Assembly: GCA_027627225.1 (NCBI GenBank)
Contig: CM051033.1
Span: 49,908,516-49,972,515, forward strand
Length of the DNA: 64,000 bases
Direction: 5' to 3'
Source: Congeria kusceri
Taxonomy: Eukaryota; Mollusca; Bivalvia; Myida; Dreissenidae
Positions 11,981 to 23,859 of the stretch are shown piece by piece. The position numbers were made by a program, and so were the translations under genes. Every line of letters begins with the position of its first letter. Position 1 is the stretch's first letter. The notes below the pieces were generated by a model. It searched no databases and had not been told where the DNA came from. It saw nothing but the letters and a program-made list of their open reading frames with translations.

Positions 11981-13669
11981 ACATAAATATACTGCTTCTA
12001 AATGCAACTGATTGTGAAGATTTTTTCTTACACAACATATATTAAAAACTTACAAATTGATAACTGAACCCGTACCATCTATTAAATGGAATTTAAAAAA
12101 AAAATCATAAAATACCAATATTAGTATACAATTATATAGTCGTTGCAACTTACATGAATTGGTGGTTAAGCCCGGGTAGCTCGTTATGTGTACTCGCAAA
12201 CAGCTCATATCTCTGTTTACGTCCGATATGTATTCTAGAGATACTGATATGTGGCCCACTTACATGGCGGGGCCTGATAAGAAACCGGTCTACCTATGTA
12301 GAGTTTGCATGTTACACATATGAAATACGTGTATGGAAAAATAATAAGAAACCATTCAAATAGAAATGGCCGCTTTTTTCTGACACAGTTGCTCTGACTT
12401 GCATTTTTTGGTAAAAAGTGTATATCTGGTTTAAACAGACGTGGTGTTTCTCTTGAATTAAACTTTCTACGATAACCGAAAATCAAGCATTGGTGCCAGG
12501 CGATTTCAAACAGAGAAGGTGATTAAAATAACGATGGACCCACCCTTGAGAGATAAGTGTGAACATGAAAATCAAAGTTAAACGTTCGCAAAAACACAAC
12601 CAGCTGCTTTGAATTGTTTATTCCAAGATCATTTGGCTACATGACGATCAACAGTATGTTCTTTTATTTCTAACGGTATAACCAGTGCGATTTGCCAACC
12701 TTGTATTCATTTTGCTTAAAAATCATCACGTAAATTCATCCCGATGCTTACTCCGAAATAAAACAGCAATAATGAAATACCATGTTGCTTTTTATGTGAT
12801 AAAGATAACCTACAAGCAAATTGTTTACATTGTAATTGCAATACTAGGTACTCGAATACAGCCCGTATTCACCAACCTATTCTTAGACTTTTAATTGACT
12901 TAAGAGTAAATAATTTTCTTTCAACTGATCTGTTTTACAATTACAGTATTATGTATTTAGAACGATTTGTTAATAACGTGAGCGCCACTACTGCAGGACG
13001 CATGCGAACGCATCGTGTTTTTTTCTTGTAGTTTTTATTAGGTTTAAGCCAGTTCTTCATTTTAAGTCTAAGAATGAGTTGGTGAATACGAACCCAGATG
13101 CTATATGAGTGGAAAACTCCAAACACTAGTGTCTACGTAAGTAAATAAATAGCATTTGACGCAGGTGTATGTCAAGAAGAATAACCGAATACGTACATGT
13201 ATACCTAGTTACAGAACACTATTATTTACGAGTTTTAATAAATAAAAATAATACAATAATATAATAATGATACAACCATTCAGTCAATATATCAACAATA
13301 ATACATACCATTATTTTGTTGTTGTTCATATTGTAACTTAATGTTTACCTTATCAAATGTCCTCATTTGACCATATGTATTCATAATGCATGTATATTAT
13401 ATGCGTTTGATACGACGTAGTAATAATTTGTTAAATATCCATGCACCTGAACACTAGAGACAATCTGGCAGCCTTATGAAACGCGCCTACACTTTAAAAG
13501 TCACATAGTCAAACGATAAATAATAATCCAACATTGATTGCTCTGACTTGCAAAGTACATGTATAAATTATACCATTTAAATGACCGCACTATTTCTTGC
13601 AATGAATACGATGAAAGTGAGTAACACCAGCAAAAATGAATACATATACAAATGTCAAAACTACACTTT
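11981..13669. other. Intergenic region between the GH31 genes
   Basis: AT-rich, with no domain-bearing frame. It should hold the promoter side of gene 1 and the 3' flank of gene 2. ATTAAA on the minus strand near 13230 is a weak polyadenylation candidate for gene 2. Confidence 0.4.
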
Positions 13670-15871
13670 CTAGTCTTCTAGTTTTATAAAGAACGCCGTT
13701 TCATTCAACGGGACGGAGTGATTATACGTCATGTATGGCCCAGTGAAATTTTGCACGTGTCCATTCATAGACATAGCCTGCCATGTTCCGGTGGGAAAAT
13801 AGATATCACGTGACCTGGCCCCTTGTTTCATAACCGGGGCTACCAGGTACCTGTCCCCAATCAGGAACTCGTCTTCACACGTTAGGGCGATTTCATCCAG
13901 GGGGTCTATCCACCACAGTGGTCGAATAATAGGTTCGCCAGTTTGCGTCGCTATGTTTGCAAATTCAATAAATGTATCTGACAGGTCCATGTGCAAGTCA
14001 ACGTAGTGTTTTACGACGTCAATGAACTTGTATCCTTCTATGGTTTCATTGAAGTCCCATGGAGCTATCGAAAACTGTATTACCGGGAAAAACGCACTCA
14101 GCTGCGTCCACCGAATGAAAAGCTCAGCGTCGGGAAGTGTGTCGTTGTACGCATTCCCTCCAACCATGTCTGTCATCACGAAAGGGTAACCAATCAAGCC
14201 CATGGTAAGTCCAGTTGGAATAATTGTCATAAACGCATTTTTGTGCCCCCAGCCCGAATCCTTGTCAATTTGCCTCACGACAAGCGGATATTTCTGTGTT
14301 TTGTATCCGCTTCTAACCTCCTGCCGATTTGTTGGGTCCGCTTCAGCCGCCATCTTGACATACTGCCCCGGATATACGTCACATGGGTTTGACGTCATGT
14401 TCTGGGTGGAGTAGATATGTGGAACGTATGTCATCTCGCCGGCGTCAAACTTAAAGGAATCCACACCGTACGTATTGTGCAGTTTATGTATTTGTTCTAA
14501 ATACCACTGCACAGCTTCGGAATTCGTGACGTCAAGAATGCCTGATTTGTTTCCATTCCACCATGTAGTAAGTGCTGGAAGTTTACTATCAAACTCGCGT
14601 AAAAGGTATTCACGATCGAAAGCTGTTTGAAATGATTGGCCATCTGACTCGAAGAACGGATGAACCCAGACTGTGACATTACATCCGTGGCTGTGTATTT
14701 TGGTCACCATTTCTGACGCATTTGGAAATTTCTCAGTATCGAATGTATATTCGCCATAGTGCGGCGTCCATACGTCGTCAATTTCGACTTGGGCACATGG
14801 GAAATTATGTCCATGTATCTGACTGGTGTAATTCAGCGTGTTCTCTTGTGTAACATTATAGTGAAATTGTGCCCATGTTGACCATATAGGTTTCCGAAAT
14901 AGGTCTTCATTTGGAATACCTTTAGGCTTATCAATGTACATACTAGACATTGCCAGGTGCGTTTGTTTGACGTCATTTCCGCTGCAGATAGTGTACTTTA
15001 AATGCGGTTTTCTGTTGGCAAGGTTTAAATACGGGTACTTCTCATACTTCGCAGTAAAGCATATCGAAGAAGATGTGTTCAAACTGAAATACATCGGTAC
15101 GTCATTGTCGATATATATCCCTATACCAGACGACGCGACGAAATAACGCTCCAGCACGTTCCCTATAACACCTTCATTATATGCATCATTCGCAACGTAG
15201 GGAGATAGCTTCATGGTGTTTCTCTCCAGTGGCCAGTACTGGTAGTGGTCCTCATAACCACCGTACCAATGAGCGGTGGAGACGTTGAAGCAATCCGTCA
15301 ACTCCTGCTGTACGCCTATCGACGCTTGCCATTCAACGTCCCAACATTGCAGCGTCAAGTTTGGGTCATTTCTGGATGCATAGTTAGGGACGGGAATCGT
15401 TCGTTGGATGATATTCAGTTGCCTATCACCAGCCCAACGGATACAAATAACGTCCGAGTTGCCATCGGAGCAATCTAACGGTTGGCGACTTGGGTCCTCC
15501 ATTGTTCTGTGATCGTGTTTCCAATCTATTTTATTACCGATGGACATTGTTAGGTTTCCAACTGACAGCTGTCCCAGTGACTTCGGAAAGAACGGCATCT
15601 GTGGGGTTGGTCTGGACGGTGTTGGAAGTGGCGTCGATTGGACGCCGTCGTGCTGAGTGGAAGATGCGTCGTTACCTTTCCCTTTTACGGCGACTCCTAT
15701 TATTAACCCCAGAATGATGACGAGAGCAACACTGAATGCGGCGCCCCATCGAATATGCAGCCTTCGCTTCTCCTTAACAATAATATCGCTCTCGAATTTT
15801 AATTCATCGTTCAGAGAGATTTCGGAGGTTTTCCCGAGGTCGTAGGAGCCCCCTGAAAGTCTGCGTGTCAT
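13670..15871 (-). CDS. MYORG-like type II membrane glycosidase, family GH31 (gene 2)
   Basis: An uninterrupted 733-residue frame, collinear with gene 1 over the whole luminal part. The cytosolic tail is longer (about 42 residues, with Ser and acidic clusters and a basic KEKRR before the membrane). The anchor is at about 43-62, followed by a Pro/Thr/Ser-rich stem at about 70-95. GH31 motifs: EIDDVW at about 363, FKFDAGE with nucleophile candidate D476, GYKTQ at about 522, IDKDSGWG (D536 or D538), GGNAYND at about 571 and GARSRDIYFPTGTW at about 684. Spacing of the catalytic residues is the same as in gene 1. Many N-x-S/T sites suggest a glycosylated lumenal enzyme. The family includes MYORG alpha-galactosidase; substrate specificity is not readable here. 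Tandem duplication followed by divergence is the likely origin. An acceptor-like site lies just upstream of the ATG. Confidence 0.93.
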   Translation of the reverse strand: MTRRLSGGSYDLGKTSEISLNDELKFESDIIVKEKRRLHIRWGAAFSVALVIILGLIIGVAVKGKGNDASSTQHDGVQSTPLPTPSRPTPQMPFFPKSLGQLSVGNLTMSIGNKIDWKHDHRTMEDPSRQPLDCSDGNSDVICIRWAGDRQLNIIQRTIPVPNYASRNDPNLTLQCWDVEWQASIGVQQELTDCFNVSTAHWYGGYEDHYQYWPLERNTMKLSPYVANDAYNEGVIGNVLERYFVASSGIGIYIDNDVPMYFSLNTSSSICFTAKYEKYPYLNLANRKPHLKYTICSGNDVKQTHLAMSSMYIDKPKGIPNEDLFRKPIWSTWAQFHYNVTQENTLNYTSQIHGHNFPCAQVEIDDVWTPHYGEYTFDTEKFPNASEMVTKIHSHGCNVTVWVHPFFESDGQSFQTAFDREYLLREFDSKLPALTTWWNGNKSGILDVTNSEAVQWYLEQIHKLHNTYGVDSFKFDAGEMTYVPHIYSTQNMTSNPCDVYPGQYVKMAAEADPTNRQEVRSGYKTQKYPLVVRQIDKDSGWGHKNAFMTIIPTGLTMGLIGYPFVMTDMVGGNAYNDTLPDAELFIRWTQLSAFFPVIQFSIAPWDFNETIEGYKFIDVVKHYVDLHMDLSDTFIEFANIATQTGEPIIRPLWWIDPLDEIALTCEDEFLIGDRYLVAPVMKQGARSRDIYFPTGTWQAMSMNGHVQNFTGPYMTYNHSVPLNETAFFIKLED

Positions 15872-15898
15872 GGCAACCTGCTATGTTGCTCTTCGAAT

Positions 15899-15915
15899 CT
15901 GAAGGCATACCAAAC
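15899..15915 (-). promoter_or_regulatory. Putative 3' splice site of a 5'-UTR intron, GH31 gene 2
   Basis: The minus strand reads GGTATGCCTTCAG, ending at 15899, about 27 bases before the ATG. This is the same arrangement as gene 1. Motif-only inference. Confidence 0.35.
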
Positions 15916-16208
15916 ATGCTGATATAGGTGACATAAAATTCACACTACCTAGTGCAGGAAAAAATGAGCGTTTTGGTTCGCTTACTTGTCATGTGCTATA
16001 AGTTTTAACTAACACAGTTATTTACACGTACCAATACACGTACCAATACATGTTCATATGACAATTTTGTTAGTACAGTGAGTTCATTGTTCACTCTTTA
16101 ATACTAAATAAAGTTATAACGAATAGATGGATTCAGGATTACATAATAAGCGTGTTTATCCAGCTTGGTACATATATGACAAAACAAGGCTTTGATAGTA
16201 TTGCAGGC

Positions 16209-17034
16209 AATACAGGAGTCCCCTTCCGGTGAAAACCCCTACTAATTAAAGATTGTGCAATACCGTCAAATCGCCCTTTATCTGTAGATGTACAAAGTTT
16301 CATACTCAAATCCCATTTGTTAAGTTGCTGTTTTTTCTTTTTTTAGTAACATTGACCAGACATTCGAGTTACTTTGTGAGTTATTGCAGTACTAAACTGA
16401 CAGAGGGCAATCATATAGTCCATTCTGTGTACCAAGTTTCATGATCATATGTGATGTTCTTTTCTAATTATTTCAGTATTAAGTTTATTTCTATTTTAAA
16501 TAACAGTCACGTGACCTTTGACCTCTGGTGTAAAATAAAGGGTCGTGTACAATCCTCACCTTGCTCTTTCTATGTATACAAAGTCTCATCAAAGTATCTT
16601 CAGTACTTTTTGAGTTATCGCAGGATCCATGTTTTGGTGTTTTAGTTTATTTCTATTTTTAGTAACAGTCATGTGACCTTTGACCTCTGGTGAAAATTAA
16701 AGGTCCTGCATAATCCTCACATTGCCGTTTATATGTATTCTAAGTTTCATCGAAATATCTTGAGTACTTTTTGAGCTATCAGAGGATCCAGTTTGTTTTA
16801 GTTTATTTCTATTTTTAGTAACAGTCACGTGACCTTTGATCTCTGGTAAAAAATAAAAGGTCGTGCATAATACTCACATTGCCGTTTTTATATATACCAA
16901 GTTTCATCAAAGTATCTTCAGTACCTTTTGAGTTATCGCAGGAACAATATTTTGCGGACGACGGACTGACGGACGGACGGACGGACGGAAGGAGGGCAAA
17001 CCTATAGTCCCCTCCGGTGAAACACCGGTAGGAT
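16209..17034 (-). mobile_element. HINE-like element H, minus orientation, with DR1-bearing core
   Basis: Read on the minus strand it begins with a CCGGTG/CACCGG hairpin near 17020-17034. A GTCCGTCCGTC microsatellite and about four diverged core units follow. The core landmark TGACCTTTGACCT lies at 16512 and 16674, with a variant at 16830 (steps 162 and 156 bp). The plus-strand right end (GTCCCCTCCGGTGAAACACC) resembles the left end near 16216 (GTCCCCTTCCGGTGAAAACC). Non-coding. Minus-strand frames over 16815-17261 are translations of it. Confidence 0.55.
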
Positions 17035-18166
17035 ACTAATAAATTGCACACGGTGACAGTTTTGCTATATACAAAATCATTGCATAGGACAGTACCCAGT
17101 GAAGGAAAATATAACGATTGGAGAGTGGATGAATAGATAAAATACTCAAAATGTTTGTTTAACTTTATGTCATTTTGAAAACTGAAATATAATTTAAACA
17201 TTAATGAAGAGGATTTAATTATAAGGCTTGTAACATCGACAAGGTGATTTATGAAAACCAAAGTAAGTCGCCAGAACTTTGCATGGCAGAAGATCAGTTT
17301 AAAGTAACCTTTGTGTTTTTAATCGCATAGGTTTCCTTAATACTGTTTCATAATATACCGCTGGATGTATAATAAGCTGCAAACGATAATATAAATACCA
17401 AATAAAGTAAACATTTTTGTTGTGATCGAACTGAATCATTAAGTTCGAGCTCCGATGGAGAAAATTCTTTTGTTGACATAATAATTGTGTTGGTTAGTCC
17501 ATAATATCCTTTAGTTTTTTGCAGGAAAGACATTTCATAAAACAACAACAACAACACAAACAAAAAGTACCACGAATAAGACCCTTTAAATGACCAACAG
17601 CACCCAATCGTAACTGCCATACCCCTTACTAATACGTGTTTTTGTAAGAGATTAATTTATTTAAAAGTGTGTATCGTTTATGTTTAATTATTGTCAAAAA
17701 TACGTTTCTATATATACTTTAAATGACTTACCTTACTATTCCTAGTTGAACCCGGAATAATTAAAATACAGAATTGTCGCGTAGACTGAATTGTAGCGAG
17801 AATTAATGGGTCATTGATGATACAGATGCTGCTATCACAAAGTAAATAATAACCTTGATAATAGGCGACTTATAACTGGTATGGTTTAATCAGGATTCGG
17901 ATGTATTAATATCGTCAGATAACTGATTACGTGGAAAGGGATACATACAGTATTTTAAAACGCATAATCGCAGTTAAATAAATGAAATGGATAACCATAC
18001 ATTATTGTTTTTTATATTTATCAATATATCGTATTATTATCATGTCTATGATATTAAAATAAAATAACAAAGCGAAATGGCCAATCTTATTCGACTAAAA
18101 ATCGTCAAGTTTGTTTTCAAGAAAGTCATGATGATGATAATGATGGTGATATTGAGGATATTTGGT
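17035..18166. other. AT-rich intergenic DNA
   Basis: No conserved frame or RNA gene was recognised. A frame at 17348-17620 (minus) has a hydrophobic stretch but no recognisable family. Confidence 0.4.
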
Positions 18167-18251
18167 GATTTCGGTGAATGATCGAATTTTATTTCACGAG
18201 TGGTTATAGAAAAAATATGAGTGAAATAAAATTCGCTAATTCACCGAAATC
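18167..18251. repeat. 31-bp inverted repeat (hairpin)
   Basis: The arms at 18167-18197 and 18221-18251 are reverse complements at 29 of 31 positions, with a 23-base loop. The arms start GATTTCGGTGAAT and hold GAATTTTATTTCAC. Probably the inner part of a foldback MITE; a hairpin RNA is possible but unsupported. Confidence 0.8.
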
Positions 18252-18917
18252 GACACATTTTCGTTTAATATAATGCTTTTGGACAATAAATAAATACTAT
18301 TGCGCGAGATTAGCTTAAACGTCACAAGTTCGTGTATTCTGACGACATAAAAATAATAAAATTGTTTATTTCACTGAAAAGCATTTAATAAGATGATGTT
18401 TATCATGAATAACTTTCAAATACAACTAAATAATAGTATTGGTAAAATTCCTACAACCTTCCTGTGATTACTAAAACAAATGTAGCAAGAAACTTTTAAC
18501 AATGGACGATCTTATATTTTATTTGATTTGAAAGTTGTAACAAAATTGTTTTGGGCGGCATTCACTTGAAATGGTTTGTGAACTTATTTGACACCAATTT
18601 GACTGTAAACCGACATGTTTTGGTGAAAGGGAAGTAAGCTAAAGGCCCGCCCTATTTTCATTTTCTAAGCCTGATAAACTTTCTCCATCCCGGCACCAAC
18701 CATGTATTCTCCATATCTTACACACGTGTAAGATAACATTATAAGCGTTTTCATTGGCTACGTATATTTTGACTGACCAATCGCATGACGTTATTTTGGT
18801 GAAATGACGTCGTCAACATGAAATGACGTCACGTCAGTACACAACTTTGAGAATTTACCAACTTATTTTGGTAAAATTAGAAGGGTTTTATTTCGTTTAA
18901 AAGCATGTGATAAAAAA

Positions 18918-19064
18918 GATCTGACACTCGTTGTCATTTCGTACCATAATTTATTAAACTCGTCCAGTAAATTCATTAGTAAGCTCGCCAAAGGCTCGCT
19001 TACTAACAAAATTCCTGAACTCGTTTTATAAATTATGGTATGAAATGACAACTCGTGTCAGATC
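18918..19064. repeat. 147-bp near-palindromic foldback element
   Basis: The outer arms start GATCTGACAC and end GTGTCAGATC. They pair over about 46 bp with few mismatches (GTTGTCATTTC, ACCATAATTTAT). The centre holds a second stem, TTAGTAAGC/GCTTACTAA. Upstream at 18715-18734, ATCTTACAC/GTGTAAGAT is another short stem. The structure fits a foldback or MITE element. The minus-strand frame over it is incidental. Confidence 0.75.
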
Positions 19065-20326
19065 CTATATATATCATTGTTTCATTGTATTCATTGACAT
19101 TTATCTAATGTCTATGGTTTCTTATTAGTAATTTACCATAAGTTAATCTGTTTATAGTGTTTTTGCAGCATTAATATTATTACATAAGCTATGAATAGTT
19201 GGCATAATTCTTGTTAACTAGTACAACTAATTTAAGTCTAAATAGCATTATACTTTTTGTTTACGTTTGCCTTAACATTGCATGCTTCATTACAAAAATG
19301 TTCCTTAAAATTTAGTCACAGTTCTATTTTTTACAGGTGAACTGAATTTTGCAAGTCTGTGATTAAAATGGTCATCTCCCGAAGAATACCAAACCTGGCT
19401 GTGACTGCCATATGGTACCCCTTCAAGAGCTCGATGAGAACTTTCAGTTTAGAAACTCGACTAGAGTGTAAATAATCTGGCAGACCAACCAAATATTATC
19501 CAAGGATATAATGAAAGACTGCCAGTTTTATATAAATATGACTATGATACTATGAAAACAGAGGCGATTTATTTTTAGAATCGCCTGTGTACCCAGAGTG
19601 ACATCTCACAGTGGTTTCCCCATTGGTACTCTCTCAGTTACCACTGCCACCACGAGTTATACACTTACTGATTTGGAAGTTTGCAGGGGAGACGATTATG
19701 AGGACATTGAAGATTTATTTTTTACAAAGTTTTAAATGTATCATTATTATTTTATTACAATGACAAAGACATGTTGCATTATTGGTCCAGGTATATATAT
19801 AACGAGTTAAAATGAAGAACAAAAAATAAATAAAGAAAAAACTAAGCATAACAACGCAAGGATTTTACGTTGTCCACGTTTTTATCATGTGCTTGTCCAC
19901 GATTATATTTCGCGCCAAGTGTTTGCCTTTGGTCACGTGGAACTTCATGCCGGTGTAACATTAAATTTTGACCCCGTTGAAAATTGACCCCATGGGTCCT
20001 TTTTCAACGGATGACTTATCAAATTTCAACGTTGAAAACCGACCCCGCCCGTTATGTAATGACCCATCCACGCTTGAAAATTCGACCTTCGTCGGGTTAT
20101 ATTTCAACGTTGAAAACTGATCCAAATAATCTTATGCAATTTGCCTATTACCATACAGATCAAAGCAAATTTCTGTATTTTTTCAGGACTGTAAGTAATA
20201 AACGTTTAGTTATACATTCGAACGTGCCACTAGCTACTAATCATAATTTGCCTATTAATCTGCCATAATTCTGCAGATACAAGTCCGAAATAACAAGAAA
20301 TATCTTTAAAAAAGATATTCGGCTTA
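19065..20326. other. Intergenic DNA with a short diverged repeat
   Basis: Between about 19960 and 20110 phrases like TTGAAAATTGACCCC, CAACGTTGAAAACCGACC and CAACGTTGAAAACTGATCC recur, suggesting a decayed short repeat. No gene seen. Confidence 0.4.
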
Positions 20327-20817
20327 TGTTGTAAATGTTTGTAAATAATGTTAATTGAATATCCAATATGAATATTTAAAACTGTTGCATATGTTGATTT
20401 GGTTTGTAAACGAACAGTCTCATGTCTTCATATATCGTTATTCTACACGCATTTAATATTATTTTTCGATATTATTTAAATTTTCACAACATTTGATTGG
20501 ATGTTGAGAAAGGTCAAAAGTTGGGTTAAACAGCCGAACAAAATAAACCCAGCTGCACCTCTTTTGATGCTTATTGCGTGTTGGTCTGTACGTTATGTAA
20601 CGTTGGTGACTATATGTGTAATGTATAGACGGAATCATTCAGTATCATTCAGTCTTTGTGAGTAGTTGATAGTGTGCCGTAGAGAAGTGTAGATGCTGAT
20701 GCTTAGCTTTCATTAGAATAAATATATAACTTCACACCGGTGTTGTTATTAAGTCATTTGACTATTATCATGTGTATACACAAAACCGAAACAACACTTT
20801 AACATAGTAATATAACA
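20327..20817 (+). repeat. Candidate LTR of a Ty3/gypsy-type retrotransposon
   Basis: A 491-bp segment bounded by TGTT and AACA. It contains an AATAAATATATAA block near 20719 and is followed directly by a primer-binding-site-like sequence. The boundary is inferred from the PBS and the TG/CA rule. I did not find a second LTR copy in the window. Confidence 0.5.
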
Positions 20818-20830
20818 TGGTGTCAGAAGA
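20818..20830 (+). other. Primer binding site of the LTR element
   Basis: TGGTGTCAGAAGA directly follows the LTR end. TGGTGTCAGRAG is complementary to the 3' end of a Leu-type tRNA plus CCA, a usual primer for this type of element. Confidence 0.5.
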
Positions 20831-20929
20831 GAGATACATGCAAAACTAGTTCTCCCACAAAAGCATTAATAGTATGTAGAAGTAATCCATTGCAAGACAC
20901 CGGATTTTCACAATTGTTGCAAGGTAGAA

Positions 20930-21905
20930 ACAATCAATCATTATACACCCACGTTTTCGTTATGCCTGGCAGGATTTTAATATAACTTCAGATTACCATT
21001 CTCATGACCAGACGATGCGTCGCGCACATGACCCTTGCGTGTCCGTCAAAGATCAAGATCACAATTCAAAGGTCAAAGGTCAAATACTTGTATTTCGTTT
21101 CCGGTCCACAACTTCTTAATGCCTGGAAGGATTTTAATATAACTTCAGATAAGTATTTCCCATGGCGAGACAATGTGTCGCGTACATGGCCCATGCTTGG
21201 CCTTAAAAAGGCCAAGGTCACACTTCAAGGTCAAATGTCAAATATAGGTAAAATACTTGTATTTCGCTTCCGGTCCATAACTTCGTTATGCATGCAAGGA
21301 ATTTAATATAATTTCAGATTATTATTCCCCATGACCAGACGATATGTCGCGCATGATTATCCTGCAAAGGTCAAGATCTAATTCAACGTCAAAGTTCAAA
21401 TACTTGTATTTCGTTTCCGCTCCATAACTCTTAATGCCTGGAAGGAATTTAATATAACTTCCGATTATTATTCCCCATTACCGGACGATGTATCGCGTAC
21501 ATGACCCAGCTTGTCCTTCAAAGGTCAAGATCAAATTCAAGGTCAAAGGTCAAATACCGGTAAAATACTTGTATTTCGTTTCCGCTCCATAACTTCTTGA
21601 TGCATGGAAGGATTTGAATATAACTTCAGATTATTATTCCCCATTAGCGGACGATGTGTCGCGCATGACCCATGCTTGTCCATCGAAGGTCAATGTCACA
21701 ATTTATGGTCAAATGTTTAATATTTGCATTTTGTTCCACTCCGATACTTTTAAATGCCTGGAAGGATTTTAATATTACTTCAAATTGTTACCCCGCATGA
21801 TTAGACAATGTGTCACGCACATGTTTTATGCTCATCAGTCAAAGGTCTACGTCACAATTCAAGGTTAAATATTTGTGAATCGTTTCCGCTTGTACTCTTT
21901 ATTTT
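20930..21905 (+). repeat. Tandem array of ~158-bp units inside the LTR element region
   Basis: About six units marked by GCCTGGAAGGATTTTAATATAACTT-like sequence at 20963, 21121, 21290, 21436, 21602 and 21756. Each also carries a GTGTCGCGCACATGACC-like block and AAAGGTCAAGGTCA-like sequence. Its units resemble HINE cores; no hairpin end was found on either side. Confidence 0.7.
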
Positions 21906-22040
21906 GCATTGCAAGTCCATTTATCCTTTTATGCAGGTCATTTTGTCAGTCAATACATTGTTATGTGCCAAAGCGGTATGTGGGGGTATCAATCACCTTT
22001 AATGATAGCTCTAGTTCCAGTTAAAATTGAGAATCTAATG

Positions 22041-22238
22041 CCTAGGACAATCAATACAAGAGTTGTCGAAAGCAACGTTGTTAAACCATGGTTGGCTGGA
22101 AATATCATTTCCAAACACATTGACCGATCATATCACGTTCAAACACCAGATGGAGCTACATACCGCAGAAATCGCCAATTACGCATGACACAAATTAGAT
22201 TTTTACAGACATTTGGGAATTTGTCACCCCCAGAATAA
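22041..22238 (+). pseudogene. Ty3/gypsy integrase C-terminal remnant
   Basis: The frame shows VVKPWLAGNIISKHIDRSY followed by an HVQTPDG stretch and YRRNRQLR. This is the typical C-terminal tail of Ty3/gypsy integrases, where a W-x-x-G block precedes DRSY-x-V-x-T-x-DG-x-x-YRRNR. Upstream protease, reverse transcriptase and integrase core are absent; instead there is a tandem array. It probably belongs with the LTR at 20327, so the element is internally deleted or rearranged. Confidence 0.65.
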
Positions 22239-23055
22239 AAGAGTTCATCGGAGCCCAGCAAAATACCAGAACAACAGCAATTTAATGAAATCACCAAAGA
22301 AAAACAATGCTGCAAACCCTATTCATGTGAAGTTCAAGTTTAACAACAAGATCTGGGAGACTTGTCAATCCGAATAAATTGTTTAGAGAAGATAAATGGG
22401 TTAAGAAATTAACTGTAGTAAACTTCAATTTCCTGTCTGTTATCTCGACATTTATTTGGTGTTAAATGATATCAGTCGTGCGCAGAATTAGTTTTTATCC
22501 CACGACTTAATATGTCGTGGGAACGACATGAATAAAAACATGCTCATGTCACATCTATGCCACCGTAGAACATAGCTCTGAAATTTATATTTTTTTGATG
22601 ATGATAGCATTTGGTAGGATAAATTCATTTAATATATACACGTGTATATTCTTGTAATATTAAGAAAACAGAAAGTAGCAACAAATTGAGTAAGAACAAT
22701 GCTCTAATAGTTAAATTCACTTAGAACAAAAACAAGTAAAGGGAAATAAATACGGCTTAACATTGCAGATAATATTTCACTGGCGACCAAACAAAAATGT
22801 CGCGTTTAGTTATGCCAGTAAAAAGGTGTGCATTAATTATACATAATGTGTAGATGATATGTAAAAAAAATTAAATATGTTTTTTCTGTTAGTTTCTGTT
22901 TTGTACTTTTCACGATGTATGTACACAGTGACCTTTAGTGAAAGATAGATCGTACCTATTCTGACAGTGAGAGAAGCTATGTCAATAAATAGTGATAAAT
23001 GGTTAAATGCTTCGGTCCAAGAGGTTCCAAATCCGCACATCAAAAATAGAAAAAT
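22239..23055. other. AT-rich DNA with a CCCACGAC/GTCGTGGG hairpin
   Basis: Near 22499-22521 an 8-bp perfect stem flanks TTAATAT, a possible MITE fragment. Otherwise I see nothing coding. The 22837-23043 frame has no known domain. Confidence 0.4.
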
Positions 23056-23230
23056 TTTTGTAGGTACCTACTGATTACTAAATGGTCTATAGGCTCAAAG
23101 GTCCTTATTTAGTTGGTGACTACCATTTACTTAGGTGGAACCTCGGATAATTTTAAAGTAGGTTCCAACTACAGGTAAATTATTAGTAGGTACCTACTAA
23201 TAAATAGTAGGCTCCTTGTAAATAGCCTCG
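23056..23230. repeat. Palindromic TAGGTACCTA repeat segment
   Basis: GTAGGTACCTAC at 23060-23071 and the 18-bp perfect palindrome TTAGTAGGTACCTACTAA at 23183-23200. Further partial copies lie between (AGTAGGTTCC, AGTAGGCTCC). Possibly a short palindromic element. Confidence 0.5.
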
Positions 23231-23410
23231 GACTCTGGAAATACGTTTGCAATACCGAGTACTAGCAGCTTAAAACATGACAGAATTCGGGAAAATACTC
23301 ACTTGAGAAACATTTTTGTAAACACATTAATTGATAACTACATTAATATATTTAATAGGATTTTGTTTCAATCTGGGAAAGTATCGCGGGTGTTACCGAG
23401 GGTGGTGGGT

Positions 23411-23580
23411 CCGGGTGACAAAATAATATAGGAACGAATGTCCGGATTTTCAGAATATTGCAGGAACGAATGTCCGGGCTGTCAAAATAGTGTAGAAGCA
23501 AGCGTCCTTGGCGTCATAATCATGTAGGAGGTCAACATAGCATAGGAACAAATGTCCGTAGGGACCGATGTCCGGATACC
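23411..23580. repeat. Degenerate short tandem repeat with AGGAACGAATGTCCGG
   Basis: Copies of ATAGGAACGAATGTCCGG or close variants occur about every 37-45 bp, mixed with GTCAAAATA blocks. It is GC-richer than its surroundings. Confidence 0.5.
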
Positions 23581-23859
23581 GTGGCGGGCTGGTCAAGTTT
23601 CAGCGTGAAAAGCGTACTGTTTTGTTAAAAAAAAATTGTTATAGCAGTCGTATCATAGTTTAGTTACAAATTCGTGATCTTGTGATAAATGCGGTCACCA
23701 ACATGCGATTATACAATTTTAATTGCCAACATCATCAGCTATTTATGACACTTTGGCAAATTACCCCAGCACTTAAATTGCAAAAAAAAAAATTATTCTC
23801 ATATGCGTCTTTAATTTATTGGACAAACTCGCTTTGCGCTGTCAGTATAATAGGGTTGT

